64,000 nucleotides of DNA, taken from assembly GCF_900078315.1 (NCBI RefSeq), contig NZ_FKBS01000025.1:796171-860170 (forward strand), read 5' to 3'. A model generated the notes under the pieces. It was not told the origin of the DNA. It searched no databases and was given only the letters and a program-made list of their open reading frames with translations. The number at the start of each line of letters is the position of its first letter. Position 1 is the stretch's first letter. Below are positions 53,189 to 62,597 of this stretch, one piece after another. The DNA is from Bordetella ansorpii (GTDB taxonomy: Bacteria > Pseudomonadota > Gammaproteobacteria > Burkholderiales > Burkholderiaceae_B). Position numbers and translations under genes: made by a program.

Positions 53189-54265
53189 TCAGCCGGCTAC
53201 CCGTGCATCGGCGCGCTGCGCGCCTGCGTCACGGTATCCGTTCGGATTCTGGCTCTGCCAACGCCATCCATCGCGGCACATGCGGTCGAGGTCGTAACGG
53301 GCGACCCAGCGCAGCTCGCGTTCGGCTTCGGACACATCCGCCCAGGCCTCGGCGATGTCGCCCGCGCGCCGCTCCGTGACGACGTACGGCACGCTCACGC
53401 CATTGACGCGCTCGAACGCGCGCACCAGATCCAGCACGCTACTACCGCGGCCCGTGCCCAGATTGAACGCTTGAAACCCCTGCCTGCCCGACTGCTCCTG
53501 GTATTGAACCGCCTTGACATGGCCCTCGGCCAGATCGCAGACATGCAGATAGTCACGCACGCCGGTACCGTCGGGCGTGGCGTAATCATCGCCGAACACG
53601 CGCAGATGTGGCCGCGCGCCGATCGCCACCTGAGTGATGTAGGGAAACAGGTTGTTGGGCTCGTCGGCGGGATCCTCGCCGAGCGTGCCGCTTTCGTGCG
53701 CGCCGATCGGATTGAAATACCGCAGTGCAATGGCCGAAAAATCAGGATGCGCCGCGCACACGTCACGCATCACCTGTTCGACCATGGCCTTGGACCAGCC
53801 ATAGGGATTGCAGGGACCGACGGGGTGAGCCTCGGTATAGGGCAGTTGGTCCGCCTGGCCGTAGATGGTGGCCGAGGAACTGAACACGAAGCGCTTGACG
53901 CCGCCAGCCAGCATGGCTTCCAGCAATCTAACAGTGCCCATGACATTGTTGTCGTAGTACGCCAGCGGATTGCGCACGGACTCGCCCACGGCCTTGCTGG
54001 CCGCGAAGTGCAGCACGCCCTGCACGGGCTGCCCCATATCGCGGCACCGCGCCAGCACGCCGTCCAGCGTCGCACGATCTCGCACGTCCCCCTGCACCAG
54101 ATCGACCGCGTGCCCTGTCAGCGCCTGCACGCGCTGTAGCGCGACCGGCGAACTGTTGGAGAAATTGTCCAGCACGACAGGGCGATAGCCCTGGCCGATC
54201 AGCGCCACCAGGGTGTGAGTGCCGATGTAGCCCGCACCACCAGTTACGAGAAGAGTAGATGCCAT
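53189..54265 (-). CDS. galE: UDP-glucose 4-epimerase
   Basis: A cytosolic short-chain dehydrogenase/reductase of 358 residues interconverting UDP-glucose and UDP-galactose. NAD motif LVTGGAGYIGTHTL, catalytic Ser in FSSSATIYGQ and the Tyr-x3-Lys in NPYGWSKAMVEQ are intact, and IALRYFNPIGAHESG matches GalE. It supplies a galactose-type precursor, fitting its position between the LPS core genes and the polysaccharide locus. Confidence 0.95.
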   Translation of the reverse strand: MASTLLVTGGAGYIGTHTLVALIGQGYRPVVLDNFSNSSPVALQRVQALTGHAVDLVQGDVRDRATLDGVLARCRDMGQPVQGVLHFAASKAVGESVRNPLAYYDNNVMGTVRLLEAMLAGGVKRFVFSSSATIYGQADQLPYTEAHPVGPCNPYGWSKAMVEQVMRDVCAAHPDFSAIALRYFNPIGAHESGTLGEDPADEPNNLFPYITQVAIGARPHLRVFGDDYATPDGTGVRDYLHVCDLAEGHVKAVQYQEQSGRQGFQAFNLGTGRGSSVLDLVRAFERVNGVSVPYVVTERRAGDIAEAWADVSEAERELRWVARYDLDRMCRDGWRWQSQNPNGYRDAGAQRADARVAG

Positions 54266-54623
54266 GTATCCAAACCGTTATCGATGTATAGATCCCGCCT
54301 GCCGGACGCCGGTGCCCGCGCCAACCGGGCACACCGTAAACCCGGCAACGCGCCATCATATCCGGGCTGGCGGGAACGCGATGCGCCGGGCGCCCGGCCA
54401 GGACCGAGGCTGAGCCCGCGCGAGCCCGCTTCGGCTTCCCTTACAATTGGGGACCGAAAAAAGCGGCGCTCCCGGCGCCAATGGCCTGCGGTGCTGCTGC
54501 GGACAGCCAAAACCACCTTTTGGCGGATTTTATCCGGCACGAACCTGTACATGGCAATGCCTGCCCCTCCTTGGGCAAACCGCAAGAAAACGCGACGACA
54601 CTCCTACTGACGAACGACATCGC
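54266..54623. other. divergent promoter region of the polysaccharide locus
   Basis: About 358 bases between galE (leftward) and the first glycosyltransferase gene (rightward). No gene is supported. No JUMPstart/ops element was found. A hairpin with T-rich flank lies at 54506-54524. Confidence 0.55.
54506..54524 (+). promoter_or_regulatory. hairpin in the polysaccharide-locus leader, attenuator-like
   Basis: GCCAAAA (54506-54512) and TTTTGGC (54518-54524) are perfect 7-bp arms with a CCACC loop, followed by GGATTTTATC, 100 bases before the first glycosyltransferase. It could be an attenuator for the locus. Confidence 0.4.
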
Positions 54624-55715
54624 ATGAATGGACGCCCGTCCCCTTCCGCTCGACCCGCATCCCAGCCCGGCAGCCGCACCGTCCACATCGTTTCCCGCTT
54701 CGGCACCGCCAGCCGCGGCGGCGTCGAACGTGTAGCCGATCTGCTGGCACGCAGCCTGCGCGCCGACGGTGAGCGCGTCGAGATCATCGACGAGGCGCGT
54801 GTGCTGCCCCCGCTCCTGCGCAACCCCCGGATCGCCCAGTTCGTGTTTCCGGTTTTCGCCTCGGTCCACCTGTCCCGGCTGAGACGGCGCGATGGCGCGT
54901 TCAAGGTGATTTCCAACGGCTCGTACGCCGCGTTCTACCCGGCTGACGCGGTGATCATGCATGGTTCGGCATCGGGCTACGTCGCCGCCATGCGAGGCAG
55001 GACAGGACGGATGCTCGGCATGCGGCTGATGGGCAAGCTCGAGGTCTGCGCCATGCGCCGCAGCAGGCATGTGGTGTGCGTCTCCGATGCCCTGCAACGC
55101 TACGTCGTCTCGGAACAGGGTATCGCCCCCGCCAAATGCAGCGTGGCCTATAACGGCGTGCTGGTTTCCGAAGCCCCCCCGGCGCCGCGCTTCGGCGCCG
55201 GCCCCGTGCGGCTGGGCTTCGCCGGCAGGCTGGAGTACGGCAAGGGCGTCGACTTCCTGATCGACCTGGCGCAGCGCATCAACGGCCGGCAGGACGTGCG
55301 CCTGGTGCTGGCCGCCATCGGCCACGTGCCACAGGCCTTGCGCGACAATCCCAACGTCGACGTGCTGCAGGGCCTGGGCGCGGACGACATGCAGGCGTTC
55401 TACGACCGCATCGACGTATTCATCCTGCCCACCCTGTTCGAGGGTTTTGAACTGGTGACGCTGGAAGCCCTGGCCGCCGGCGTGCCCGTCATGGGCCGGC
55501 CGCTGGGCGCCTGTGGATTGCTGCTGGAACGCAAGGTGCCCTGGGTGGCACGCCTGCCCGACGAGGCGGGCACCCTGCTGGCTGATCTGGGTGCTACTGT
55601 CACGCATTTCCGCCAGCATGCGGACGGCGCCGCCATGAAGGCATACGTGAAAGTGAATTTCCCGATAGAAGCATTCTGTGCCCGTATCAAGGCGGCCGCG
55701 GCGATGGAAGCATGA
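54624..55715 (+). CDS. GT4-family glycosyltransferase
   Basis: A 363-residue GT-B glycosyltransferase. HIVSRFGTASRGGVERV opens the N-terminal domain, LGFAGRLEYGKGVDFL the second, and FILPTLFEGFELVTLEALAAG is the E-x7-E nucleotide-sugar motif. The start at 54624 is chosen because residues before it are not conserved and the reading frame upstream includes a Cys-rich nonsense stretch. First gene of the rightward polysaccharide operon; overlaps the next gene by 4 bases. Donor and acceptor unknown. Confidence 0.88.
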   Translation: MNGRPSPSARPASQPGSRTVHIVSRFGTASRGGVERVADLLARSLRADGERVEIIDEARVLPPLLRNPRIAQFVFPVFASVHLSRLRRRDGAFKVISNGSYAAFYPADAVIMHGSASGYVAAMRGRTGRMLGMRLMGKLEVCAMRRSRHVVCVSDALQRYVVSEQGIAPAKCSVAYNGVLVSEAPPAPRFGAGPVRLGFAGRLEYGKGVDFLIDLAQRINGRQDVRLVLAAIGHVPQALRDNPNVDVLQGLGADDMQAFYDRIDVFILPTLFEGFELVTLEALAAGVPVMGRPLGACGLLLERKVPWVARLPDEAGTLLADLGATVTHFRQHADGAAMKAYVKVNFPIEAFCARIKAAAAMEA

Positions 55716-56884
55716 TGCAAGTCACTGTGATCTCCCCCAATGGGCTGCAGGAGCTTTCCGGCGGCGGTCTTTACCTGCGGTCACTGGTGCAGGGCCTGGC
55801 CGAGGCCGCGCCCGTGCGCGCTGTCAGGGTGCTGAGCAAGCGCATGACGGGCGCATCGGCCGGCTATCGCCACCCCCAGATCCAGCAGATCGAATTCGCC
55901 AAGAACCGTCTGCTGGACGTGGCGGCGCGCGTCCTGCTTCGCCCGACCTTCCTGGGCCTCTACCATCGCGCCATCGCACGGCACTGCGCGGACGCCGACG
56001 TCGTGTTCCTGCACAACACCCGGTGCGGCGGCATCATGCGCATGCTGCGCGCGCGCTATCCGGACAAGAAATTCGTGATGGTCAGCGACAACGTCGAAGC
56101 CGACCTGCATGACCAACGCAGCGCCGGCAAGTCGGGCCTGCGCCGCCTGCTGGCCGGCATCGAGTCCCATGCGGTGCGCGGCGCCGAAGCCTGCTGCCGC
56201 AGCGCCGATGCCCTGACGTTCATCACGCGCACGGATGCCGAGCTGTACGCTCGCATGTTCGGCCCGGTTACCCGCCAGGCGGTGCTGCCGATCACGGTGA
56301 AAGCCCCCGATGCCGGCGTGCAGGCGGCCGCGCCCACGCGGCCGACCGTCCTGTTCACCGGCCATTTCGGCTTCCCGCCGAACGTCGACTCATTGCGCAT
56401 CTTCGTGCGCGTCGCGCAGGCCGTGAACCAAGGGCGCGCCGAACATGAGCGCATCGCCTTCGTGGCGGCCGGCGCCAATCTCGGCAAGCTGGCGTTGGAT
56501 GATGCCCCGGGCCTGACCTGCCATGACTCGCCCTCCGTGGCGCAGATGGATCTGCTGTTCCGCTCGGCCACGGCCTACCTCGCCCCCGTCAAATGGGGCA
56601 GCGGCATGAAGACCAAGGTGGCAGAAGCGCTGTCGTACAGCCTGGCGGTCGTCGCCCTGCCCAATGCGGGCGTGGGCTACGAAGCGCTGCAGGAAGATGC
56701 CACGCTGAGCCGCGCGCTGGACGTCGTTGGCGACGAGGCAGACCTGCCCACCCGCACGCTGGCCTGCCTGCAACATGCCCCGTCCGACAGCCGGGCTATC
56801 GCGTGGCAGGCGTACAGCCAGTTCTATTCCACCGCTTCGCAAGCCAGGCGGCTAGAGGCCATCCTCAAGCAACTGGGCGCCTGA
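55712..56884 (+). CDS. GT4-family glycosyltransferase
   Basis: A 390-residue GT-B-fold protein. VTVISPNGLQELSGGGLYLRSL at the N-terminus, VLFTGHFGFPPNVDSLRIF at the domain switch, and YLAPVKWGSGMKTKVAEALSYSL at the sugar-nucleotide site are typical of GT4 (RfaG-like) transferases. It overlaps the upstream gene by 4 bases and is 7 bases from the flippase gene. The specific sugar is not predictable from sequence. Confidence 0.87.
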   Translation: MMQVTVISPNGLQELSGGGLYLRSLVQGLAEAAPVRAVRVLSKRMTGASAGYRHPQIQQIEFAKNRLLDVAARVLLRPTFLGLYHRAIARHCADADVVFLHNTRCGGIMRMLRARYPDKKFVMVSDNVEADLHDQRSAGKSGLRRLLAGIESHAVRGAEACCRSADALTFITRTDAELYARMFGPVTRQAVLPITVKAPDAGVQAAAPTRPTVLFTGHFGFPPNVDSLRIFVRVAQAVNQGRAEHERIAFVAAGANLGKLALDDAPGLTCHDSPSVAQMDLLFRSATAYLAPVKWGSGMKTKVAEALSYSLAVVALPNAGVGYEALQEDATLSRALDVVGDEADLPTRTLACLQHAPSDSRAIAWQAYSQFYSTASQARRLEAILKQLGA

Positions 56885-56891
56885 TTCCGCC

Positions 56892-58118
56892 ATGCTGCTC
56901 AGCATCTTCCTGTCCGCCAGCGGCGTAATGCTGAAATTGATCAGTGGCCTGGCCGTGAACAAGATCATCGCGCTGAACATCGGCGTGGTGGGGTTCGGCT
57001 ATTGGGGCAACATCCTCAGCCTGACCATGCTCTATAGCGCGTTCGCCAACGGGGGCATCTCTCAAGGCCTAATCTCCCGACTGGCCGATCCGAACCAGGA
57101 CGATGCACGGCGCGCGGCCTGGCTGCGAGCCGGCTTGGTATACGTCGTGGTCTTCCCGGTATTGATCGCCATGGCGCATGGCGTCATCAATGGTACAGAG
57201 CTGGTCGAGGGCAGCGCGTATCTCGGAAGCGTGTCGGTCTACCTGTTCGCGCTGGCATATGCCATTTCGCTGCACATCCAGTCGACGGCCCTGGCCGCCG
57301 GCCATTCCCGCCTCAATGCGGTGATCCTGATGCTCGGCGGGCTGATCTCGCTGGGCATGATGGCGCTGCTGATCCGGAAGGACTCATTGTCATCGGTGGT
57401 CATGGCCCTGGTTGCATCTGCAGGGCTGCTGTGCCTGTGCTGGATCATCGGAGCCCGCTGGCGGGGCATACGCTACATCGTGAGCGCACAACCCGGACTG
57501 AAGGCCTCGGTGCGCAGTCTCGCTCCCTACGTCGGCATCGCCATTGCCCCGGCGGTCATCGGAACCAGCAGTATCATCCTCGTGCGCCACATCATGCTGT
57601 CGGATGCGGGGGCTTCCGCCAGCGGTCTGTGGCAGGGCCTATTCCGCATTTCCGACGCAGTGATGGCCGTGGCTCAGGCGGGCGTGGGTTTCGTCATGAT
57701 GCCAGCCATATTCCGCACCGATGCCCCCCGCAGCGCCCTGCTGGGGCAGATGAGACGCTATCTTCTGGCGGTATCCGGTGCGGCGGTGGCCGGCCTGCTG
57801 GTCATCCAGTATTTTGGGCACCAGGTGGTGTTACTGCTGTACTCACCCGAATTCACACCGCTTGCAGACGTGCTGTGGATACAGTTTCTGGGCGATATCC
57901 TGAAAATCGCGGCCATGCCTCTGGTGATTTATTTCATCTACACGCGCAGACTGGGAGTCTCCTGGCTGCTGGAACTCCTTTTCTCGTCTTCATTCGTGCT
58001 GTTGACGTGGCTGCTGGCGGCACGCCATGACGTTGCCGGTGCCGCCGTGGGGTATCTCGTTGCCAACGCCGTGCTGCTGGGATCAGCTTGGCTGCTGTTC
58101 TTGTGGAAACAACAATGA
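56892..58118 (+). CDS. wzx: polysaccharide flippase (Wzx-like)
   Basis: A polytopic inner-membrane protein of 408 residues with about 11-12 helices, resembling lipid-linked oligosaccharide flippases of the MOP superfamily (GLAVNKIIALNIGVVGFGYWG near the N-terminus is WzxE-like). It would flip undecaprenyl-linked repeat units to the periplasm for polymerisation. Its stop overlaps the next gene's start (ATGA). Base composition becomes visibly richer in A/T here than in the flanking genes. Confidence 0.82.
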   Translation: MLLSIFLSASGVMLKLISGLAVNKIIALNIGVVGFGYWGNILSLTMLYSAFANGGISQGLISRLADPNQDDARRAAWLRAGLVYVVVFPVLIAMAHGVINGTELVEGSAYLGSVSVYLFALAYAISLHIQSTALAAGHSRLNAVILMLGGLISLGMMALLIRKDSLSSVVMALVASAGLLCLCWIIGARWRGIRYIVSAQPGLKASVRSLAPYVGIAIAPAVIGTSSIILVRHIMLSDAGASASGLWQGLFRISDAVMAVAQAGVGFVMMPAIFRTDAPRSALLGQMRRYLLAVSGAAVAGLLVIQYFGHQVVLLLYSPEFTPLADVLWIQFLGDILKIAAMPLVIYFIYTRRLGVSWLLELLFSSSFVLLTWLLAARHDVAGAAVGYLVANAVLLGSAWLLFLWKQQ

Positions 58119-59518
58119 CCGCATATCTCCGGGCGGTAGCCATCCTCCTCGCCCTGGCAAACCTGGCGCTGATCATCTGGCCCTTACCTGCATTGCAGGA
58201 AATCGTGCTGATGGCGACGATTGGCCTGTTCATTCTCCATTGTTCCCAGGTAGGCACTCGCTGGCTCAATCCTTTTTTTCTTTTCAGCCTCACAGCAACG
58301 ATGTTTCTCGCAGGACGCTTCCTGGGAGCGCAGATCGTTGACTACCTCGACTACAACCGCGCCGACTGGTTCATCTACGGTCTCATCGAACCAGATGAGC
58401 TGAGCATCGCGCTGGGTGCGATCGGGCTGTTTCTCAGCGGCGTGATGCTGCCCCTGCCGAGATTTTCACCCCTGGCTGTCGACCGGAACGAAGGGTTCCG
58501 CCGTTACTCGACGGCTTTGGCGATCGTCCTGCTACCCTTCTTCCTATATCGCGCCTTGGAGAATTTGCGCATCTACCAGGCAGGCAGCTATCTCGACCTC
58601 TACCTGGGAAGTTCGCCAGGAGGCCCGCTGTACAACCTCGGAGGCTGGTTCATCATCGCCGTATTCGCCGTCCTCGCCTCACGGCCTCGACTCATCTATA
58701 TCCTCGTTTTTTTTATGCTGGGCATGGCTTTCTGTGTCTTCGAAAGCATCACAGGCGCGCGCGGCATTCCGCTGGCCTATCTCATCATGTTGTGCTGGCT
58801 GGCGGTCACGACCCTGCGCATCCGCGTGCCTTTCTGGGGCTTTGCCGCGTCACTGGTCGTGCTGGTGCTTTTCGCCGACTTCCTGGGCCGCTCGCGGGTC
58901 GGCCTCGCAACCGATTTCGACCCTCTGCTGATCAGCCGTTCCGTGGTGAATTTCCTTTACTCCCAGGGTACGACCCTGCTGTTCATGGTGGGCGTGACCG
59001 AGAATCTCGACAAGTTCTCATGGATCGACGCGCTGGGCAGCACTTTCGCGCTGTTCATGGACATGGCGCGGGCCCTCTTTCCCTGGCACGATGCCGATTC
59101 GATGCGCATATTCGGTGTGGAGACATTGAGCTTGTCGCACCGTGTCGCCAGCCTGACCAACCCGAAGATGTACGACGCAGGCATGGGTATCGGCGGCTCA
59201 GCGGTGGGTGAAGCCATGCTTTATTCGATCTACGTCGGGCCATGGATTGCAGGAGTCTTCACGGGTTGCATCATGCGATGGCTATATGCCATCGCGCATC
59301 GGGGTGCCCCCGGACTGTTCTTTTTCTCCTATACGTTTTCGTTTCTGCTGCTGGTCCCCAGAGAAACACAGCTCTATTTCATCGTGCCTGCCATCAAGGC
59401 ACTGATCTTCCTCGCTGCCTTTTGGCTGCTCAAGAAAGTCGATGACAAACTTCGCCACCGCCGCCTCCCGAAACGTCACGGTGATCGTGCCGACGTATCA
59501 CCGGGCACACCTGCTTGA
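58115..59518 (+). CDS. wzy: polysaccharide polymerase (Wzy-like)
   Basis: A 467-residue membrane protein with about 11 helices, a large periplasmic loop around residues 270-360, and the arrangement of O-antigen polymerases (VFESITGARGIPLAYLIML, FADFLGRSRVGLATDF). Wzy proteins are very divergent; the assignment rests on topology and position behind wzx. ATG at 58115 is preferred over an upstream open frame because it overlaps the wzx stop. Its last 77 bases overlap the next gene. Confidence 0.75.
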   Translation: MTAYLRAVAILLALANLALIIWPLPALQEIVLMATIGLFILHCSQVGTRWLNPFFLFSLTATMFLAGRFLGAQIVDYLDYNRADWFIYGLIEPDELSIALGAIGLFLSGVMLPLPRFSPLAVDRNEGFRRYSTALAIVLLPFFLYRALENLRIYQAGSYLDLYLGSSPGGPLYNLGGWFIIAVFAVLASRPRLIYILVFFMLGMAFCVFESITGARGIPLAYLIMLCWLAVTTLRIRVPFWGFAASLVVLVLFADFLGRSRVGLATDFDPLLISRSVVNFLYSQGTTLLFMVGVTENLDKFSWIDALGSTFALFMDMARALFPWHDADSMRIFGVETLSLSHRVASLTNPKMYDAGMGIGGSAVGEAMLYSIYVGPWIAGVFTGCIMRWLYAIAHRGAPGLFFFSYTFSFLLLVPRETQLYFIVPAIKALIFLAAFWLLKKVDDKLRHRRLPKRHGDRADVSPGTPA

Positions 59519-60335
59519 ACGGACGATCCCTTCGTACCTTCAACCGGAAGTCAACAGACTGATACTGGTCGATGACTGCTCGCCCGACGACACCGCACAG
59601 GTCGCTGCCGCCCTGATGCGGCAGGACAGCCGCATCCAGTATCTGCGCAACGACGTAAACCGCAAACAGACTCACTCGAAGAACCGCGGGCTGGAACTCG
59701 CCGATACCGAGTTCGTGTATTTCGGTGATGACGACTCCCTCCTCAGCGAAGGCGCCATGGCTTGCCTTCTGGAAACGCTGCACACTACGCAGGCCGACCT
59801 GGTCGGGGCGGCAGCCCTGTATCTGCTGAACGGCGAAAGCGACGCCGAGCTGCAGGCGCGCCGCCGGTGGAGCGACCAGGCCGATGAGATCTCGTATCTG
59901 CCGGGCCTGCGTTTCGACGTCAGTGTACGAGCGCCGTCCGGCCTGGAAATACCGATATGCCAAGCGGCTTTTCTGGCGCGGCTGGATACGGTGCGTGCCT
60001 TGCGCTTTGACACGGGCTATATCGGAAACTGCTTCCGCGAGGAAACCGATTTCCTGGTGGCTTGCCGGGCAAAGGGTGCCCGCATCGTGCTGGAGACACG
60101 GGCCACACAAACCAACCTGCCCCCCAGCGTGGCCACCGGCGGTGCCCGTGGCAGGAGCCGCCTGCGGTACGAGTGGTATTCACTCTACAACACCGTTCGA
60201 TTCCTGAAGAAGAATCACAGGGCGCTGCGCGCCATCGATGCACGCTGCCACCCCCCGATCATGCTGGCCGCCTACGTGGGCAGCCGTTTCAGCGGCTTGG
60301 CGCGCAAAGTCAGGAACCGCCTGACGGGCACGTGA
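59442..60335 (+). CDS. GT2-family glycosyltransferase
   Basis: A 297-residue GT-A glycosyltransferase. VTVIVPTYHRAHLLERTIPS, LVDDCSPDDT, FVYFGDDDSLLSEGA (the DxD metal site) and a C-terminal amphipathic region are present. It starts 77 bases inside the end of the wzy gene in another frame, an unusually long overlap; no later ATG keeps the N-terminal strand. Its TGA is directly followed by the stop of the convergent manC. Confidence 0.88.
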   Translation: MTNFATAASRNVTVIVPTYHRAHLLERTIPSYLQPEVNRLILVDDCSPDDTAQVAAALMRQDSRIQYLRNDVNRKQTHSKNRGLELADTEFVYFGDDDSLLSEGAMACLLETLHTTQADLVGAAALYLLNGESDAELQARRRWSDQADEISYLPGLRFDVSVRAPSGLEIPICQAAFLARLDTVRALRFDTGYIGNCFREETDFLVACRAKGARIVLETRATQTNLPPSVATGGARGRSRLRYEWYSLYNTVRFLKKNHRALRAIDARCHPPIMLAAYVGSRFSGLARKVRNRLTGT

Positions 60336-61748
60336 TCACTTGCGGCCGTAGTTGTCCTCGAAGCGGACGATGTCGTCCTCGCTGAGATGGTCGCCGGTCT
60401 GGATCTCGATCATCTCCAGCTCGCCCTCGCCCGGGTTGTGCAGGCGATGCACCACGCCGATCGGGATATAGGTCGACTCGTTGGCCTGCAACGGAAAGCA
60501 TTCTTCGCCCCGCGTGACCTCGGCCACGCCCTTGACCACGACCCAGTGTTCGGCGCGGTGATGGTGCTTCTGCAGGCTGAGTGACGCGCCCGGGCGCACC
60601 ATGATGCGCTTGACCAGGAACTGCTCGCCCGCGTCGATGGTGTCGTACCAGCCCCAGGGCCGCGAGATCTTGCGGTGCGCGGCCACCTCGGGCACGTTGT
60701 CGGCCTCCAGCGCGGCCACGACCGCCTTGACCTGCTCGGAATGGCCCGCGGCCGCCACCAGCACGGCGTCGGGCGTCTCGATGATGGACAGGTCCCGCGT
60801 ACCCAATGCGACCACCAGCCGGCTGGTGGCCCAGACGGTCGTGTTGCTGGCGTCCACCACGCGATGATTGCCGCTGGCGCGGTTGCCGTGGCTATCGGGT
60901 TCGATCAGCTCGGCGGCGCTGTCCCAACTGCCCACATCGCTCCAGGCGCCATTGAAAGGCACCAGCAGCAGCTTGTCGGTGTGTTCCATGACAGCATAGT
61001 CGATGCTGTCGCTGCGGCAGGCCTTGAAGCGGTCGGCATCCGGGCGCACGAAGGCGCCATCGCGTTGCGGTTGGCGCATGGCTTCCTGGCAAGCCAGCAG
61101 GACGTCGGGCGCATGTTGTGCAAAAGCTTCGATCAGTACGCGCGCACGGCCTACGTAGATGCCCGAGTTCCAGTAGCTGTTTCCCTCCAGGATCATGGAC
61201 TGCGCGACGTCACGAGACGGCTTCTCGGCAAACCGGAGCACCCTGCGTACCGCGGCCGGATCGGTTTGCGGCTCGGTGACCAGATAGCCGTAGCTGGTAC
61301 TGGGAAAGGCCGGGAACACGCCGAAGGCCACGAGGCGGTCCTGTTTCGCCGCGTCGACGCCAGCCTGCATCGTGCGAGCGAACGCCTCTGCGTCGGGAAT
61401 GTAGTGGTCCGCAGGCATGATGACCAGGATGTCATCGCCGTCGGTATCGAGGCATGCCAGGCAGATGGCCGCGGCCGTGTTGCGTGTGGCAGGTTCCAGC
61501 AGGATACGTGCTTGGCCGCCCGCTTCCCGCACGCTGGCGTCCACCAGGAAACGGTGCTCCTCCGCTGCGATGCACAGCGCCGGCTGTTCGGCCAGGGCGC
61601 GCGCGCGCAGCAAAGTCGCATGCAGGAAGCTTCGGTCTCCCGCCAGCGGAATAAACTGCTTGGGCAGGCTTTTGCGGCTCATGGGCCACAGCCTGGTGCC
61701 GGAGCCCCCACACAGGATTACGGGAACGATATTGCTGTCACGGACCAT
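60336..61748 (-). CDS. manC: mannose-1-phosphate guanylyltransferase / mannose-6-phosphate isomerase
   Basis: A bifunctional cytosolic enzyme of 470 residues making GDP-mannose. The nucleotidyltransferase domain has VILCGGSGTRLWPMSRKSLPKQF and EPATRNTAAAICL; WNSGIYVGRARVLIEAF follows; the C-terminal cupin domain has RPWGWYDTIDAGEQFLVKRI, PGASLSLQKHHHRAEHW and HRLHNPGEGELEMIEIQTG. GDP-mannose or its derivatives (fucose, rhamnose, perosamine) are thus likely in the polysaccharide. It is convergent with the GT2 gene. Confidence 0.94.
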   Translation of the reverse strand: MVRDSNIVPVILCGGSGTRLWPMSRKSLPKQFIPLAGDRSFLHATLLRARALAEQPALCIAAEEHRFLVDASVREAGGQARILLEPATRNTAAAICLACLDTDGDDILVIMPADHYIPDAEAFARTMQAGVDAAKQDRLVAFGVFPAFPSTSYGYLVTEPQTDPAAVRRVLRFAEKPSRDVAQSMILEGNSYWNSGIYVGRARVLIEAFAQHAPDVLLACQEAMRQPQRDGAFVRPDADRFKACRSDSIDYAVMEHTDKLLLVPFNGAWSDVGSWDSAAELIEPDSHGNRASGNHRVVDASNTTVWATSRLVVALGTRDLSIIETPDAVLVAAAGHSEQVKAVVAALEADNVPEVAAHRKISRPWGWYDTIDAGEQFLVKRIMVRPGASLSLQKHHHRAEHWVVVKGVAEVTRGEECFPLQANESTYIPIGVVHRLHNPGEGELEMIEIQTGDHLSEDDIVRFEDNYGRK

Positions 61749-61798
61749 TCGTAGCCTTGCTGTCGGTTGAAACTGCCGCCGGATGATGGGGCGTGCAC

Positions 61799-62536
61799 CT
61801 ACATTCTTTTTCGGGTGGCCCGCCACGCATAGGAGACGAAGCACGTCGCGGCCTCGAAGACCCCCAGGTGCAAGTGGCGACGATACAGGCGCCAGGTCCA
61901 GATGGCCGACTTCAACTTGTTGCCGGACAGGCTCTGCGCCGCCACGCGATAACGTCCCAGCACCTCGGGAATGCCGGTGATCGAGCCGGCCGCGCGCAGC
62001 ACATCCAACCACATCTTGTAGTCTTCGTGCGCGATGCGGTCCTGGTAGATCTTGCCCACTTTCTCCACATCATAGGCGCCGGTCAGATTGCCGATGAAAT
62101 TGCCATGCAGCAGATCCCGGAACGTGGCCGTCGACCGCGCCTGCACGACCTGCTCGCGGCCGTGGCCGAAGCGGATGTAGCTGGCGTGCAGTACGGCATG
62201 CCCTTCTGCGAAGTAGCGCGCCTGCACCTCCAGCTTGCGCGGCAGCCAGAGGTCGTCGGAATCCAGGAAGGCGAGGTAGCGCCCGCGCGCCGCCTCGATG
62301 GCGGCATTGCGCGCCAAAGCCACGCCACCATTCTGCGGCTGCCGGATCGCGACGATCCGGGCGTCGCGCCGGCAGTACTCGGCAAGGATCCGCGGCGTCT
62401 CGTCGCGGGAGCAATCGTCCACGACGATCAGCTCGAAATTGCCGTGCGTCTGCGCCAAAACACTGTCAATGGAATCAGCCAACGTGGCCGCGCTGTTGTA
62501 GGCTGGCATGACGACGCTGAAGTCGATGGCGTTCAT
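61799..62536 (-). CDS. GT2-family glycosyltransferase
   Basis: A 245-residue GT-A enzyme: FSVVMPAYNSAATLADSIDSVLAQTH, VVDDCSRDETPRI, and YLAFLDSDDLWLPRKLE with the DSDD metal site. It is transcribed leftward after the Wzz gene (61 bases) and before manC (50 bases). It is shorter than the other GT2 in the locus and unlike it in sequence. Donor unknown. Confidence 0.9.
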   Translation of the reverse strand: MNAIDFSVVMPAYNSAATLADSIDSVLAQTHGNFELIVVDDCSRDETPRILAEYCRRDARIVAIRQPQNGGVALARNAAIEAARGRYLAFLDSDDLWLPRKLEVQARYFAEGHAVLHASYIRFGHGREQVVQARSTATFRDLLHGNFIGNLTGAYDVEKVGKIYQDRIAHEDYKMWLDVLRAAGSITGIPEVLGRYRVAAQSLSGNKLKSAIWTWRLYRRHLHLGVFEAATCFVSYAWRATRKRM

Positions 62537-62597
62537 ACCTGCGCTCCCAACCTGTCGGTGTCTTCGCCGGAGCAACCAGCGAACATGCGCGGCGACC

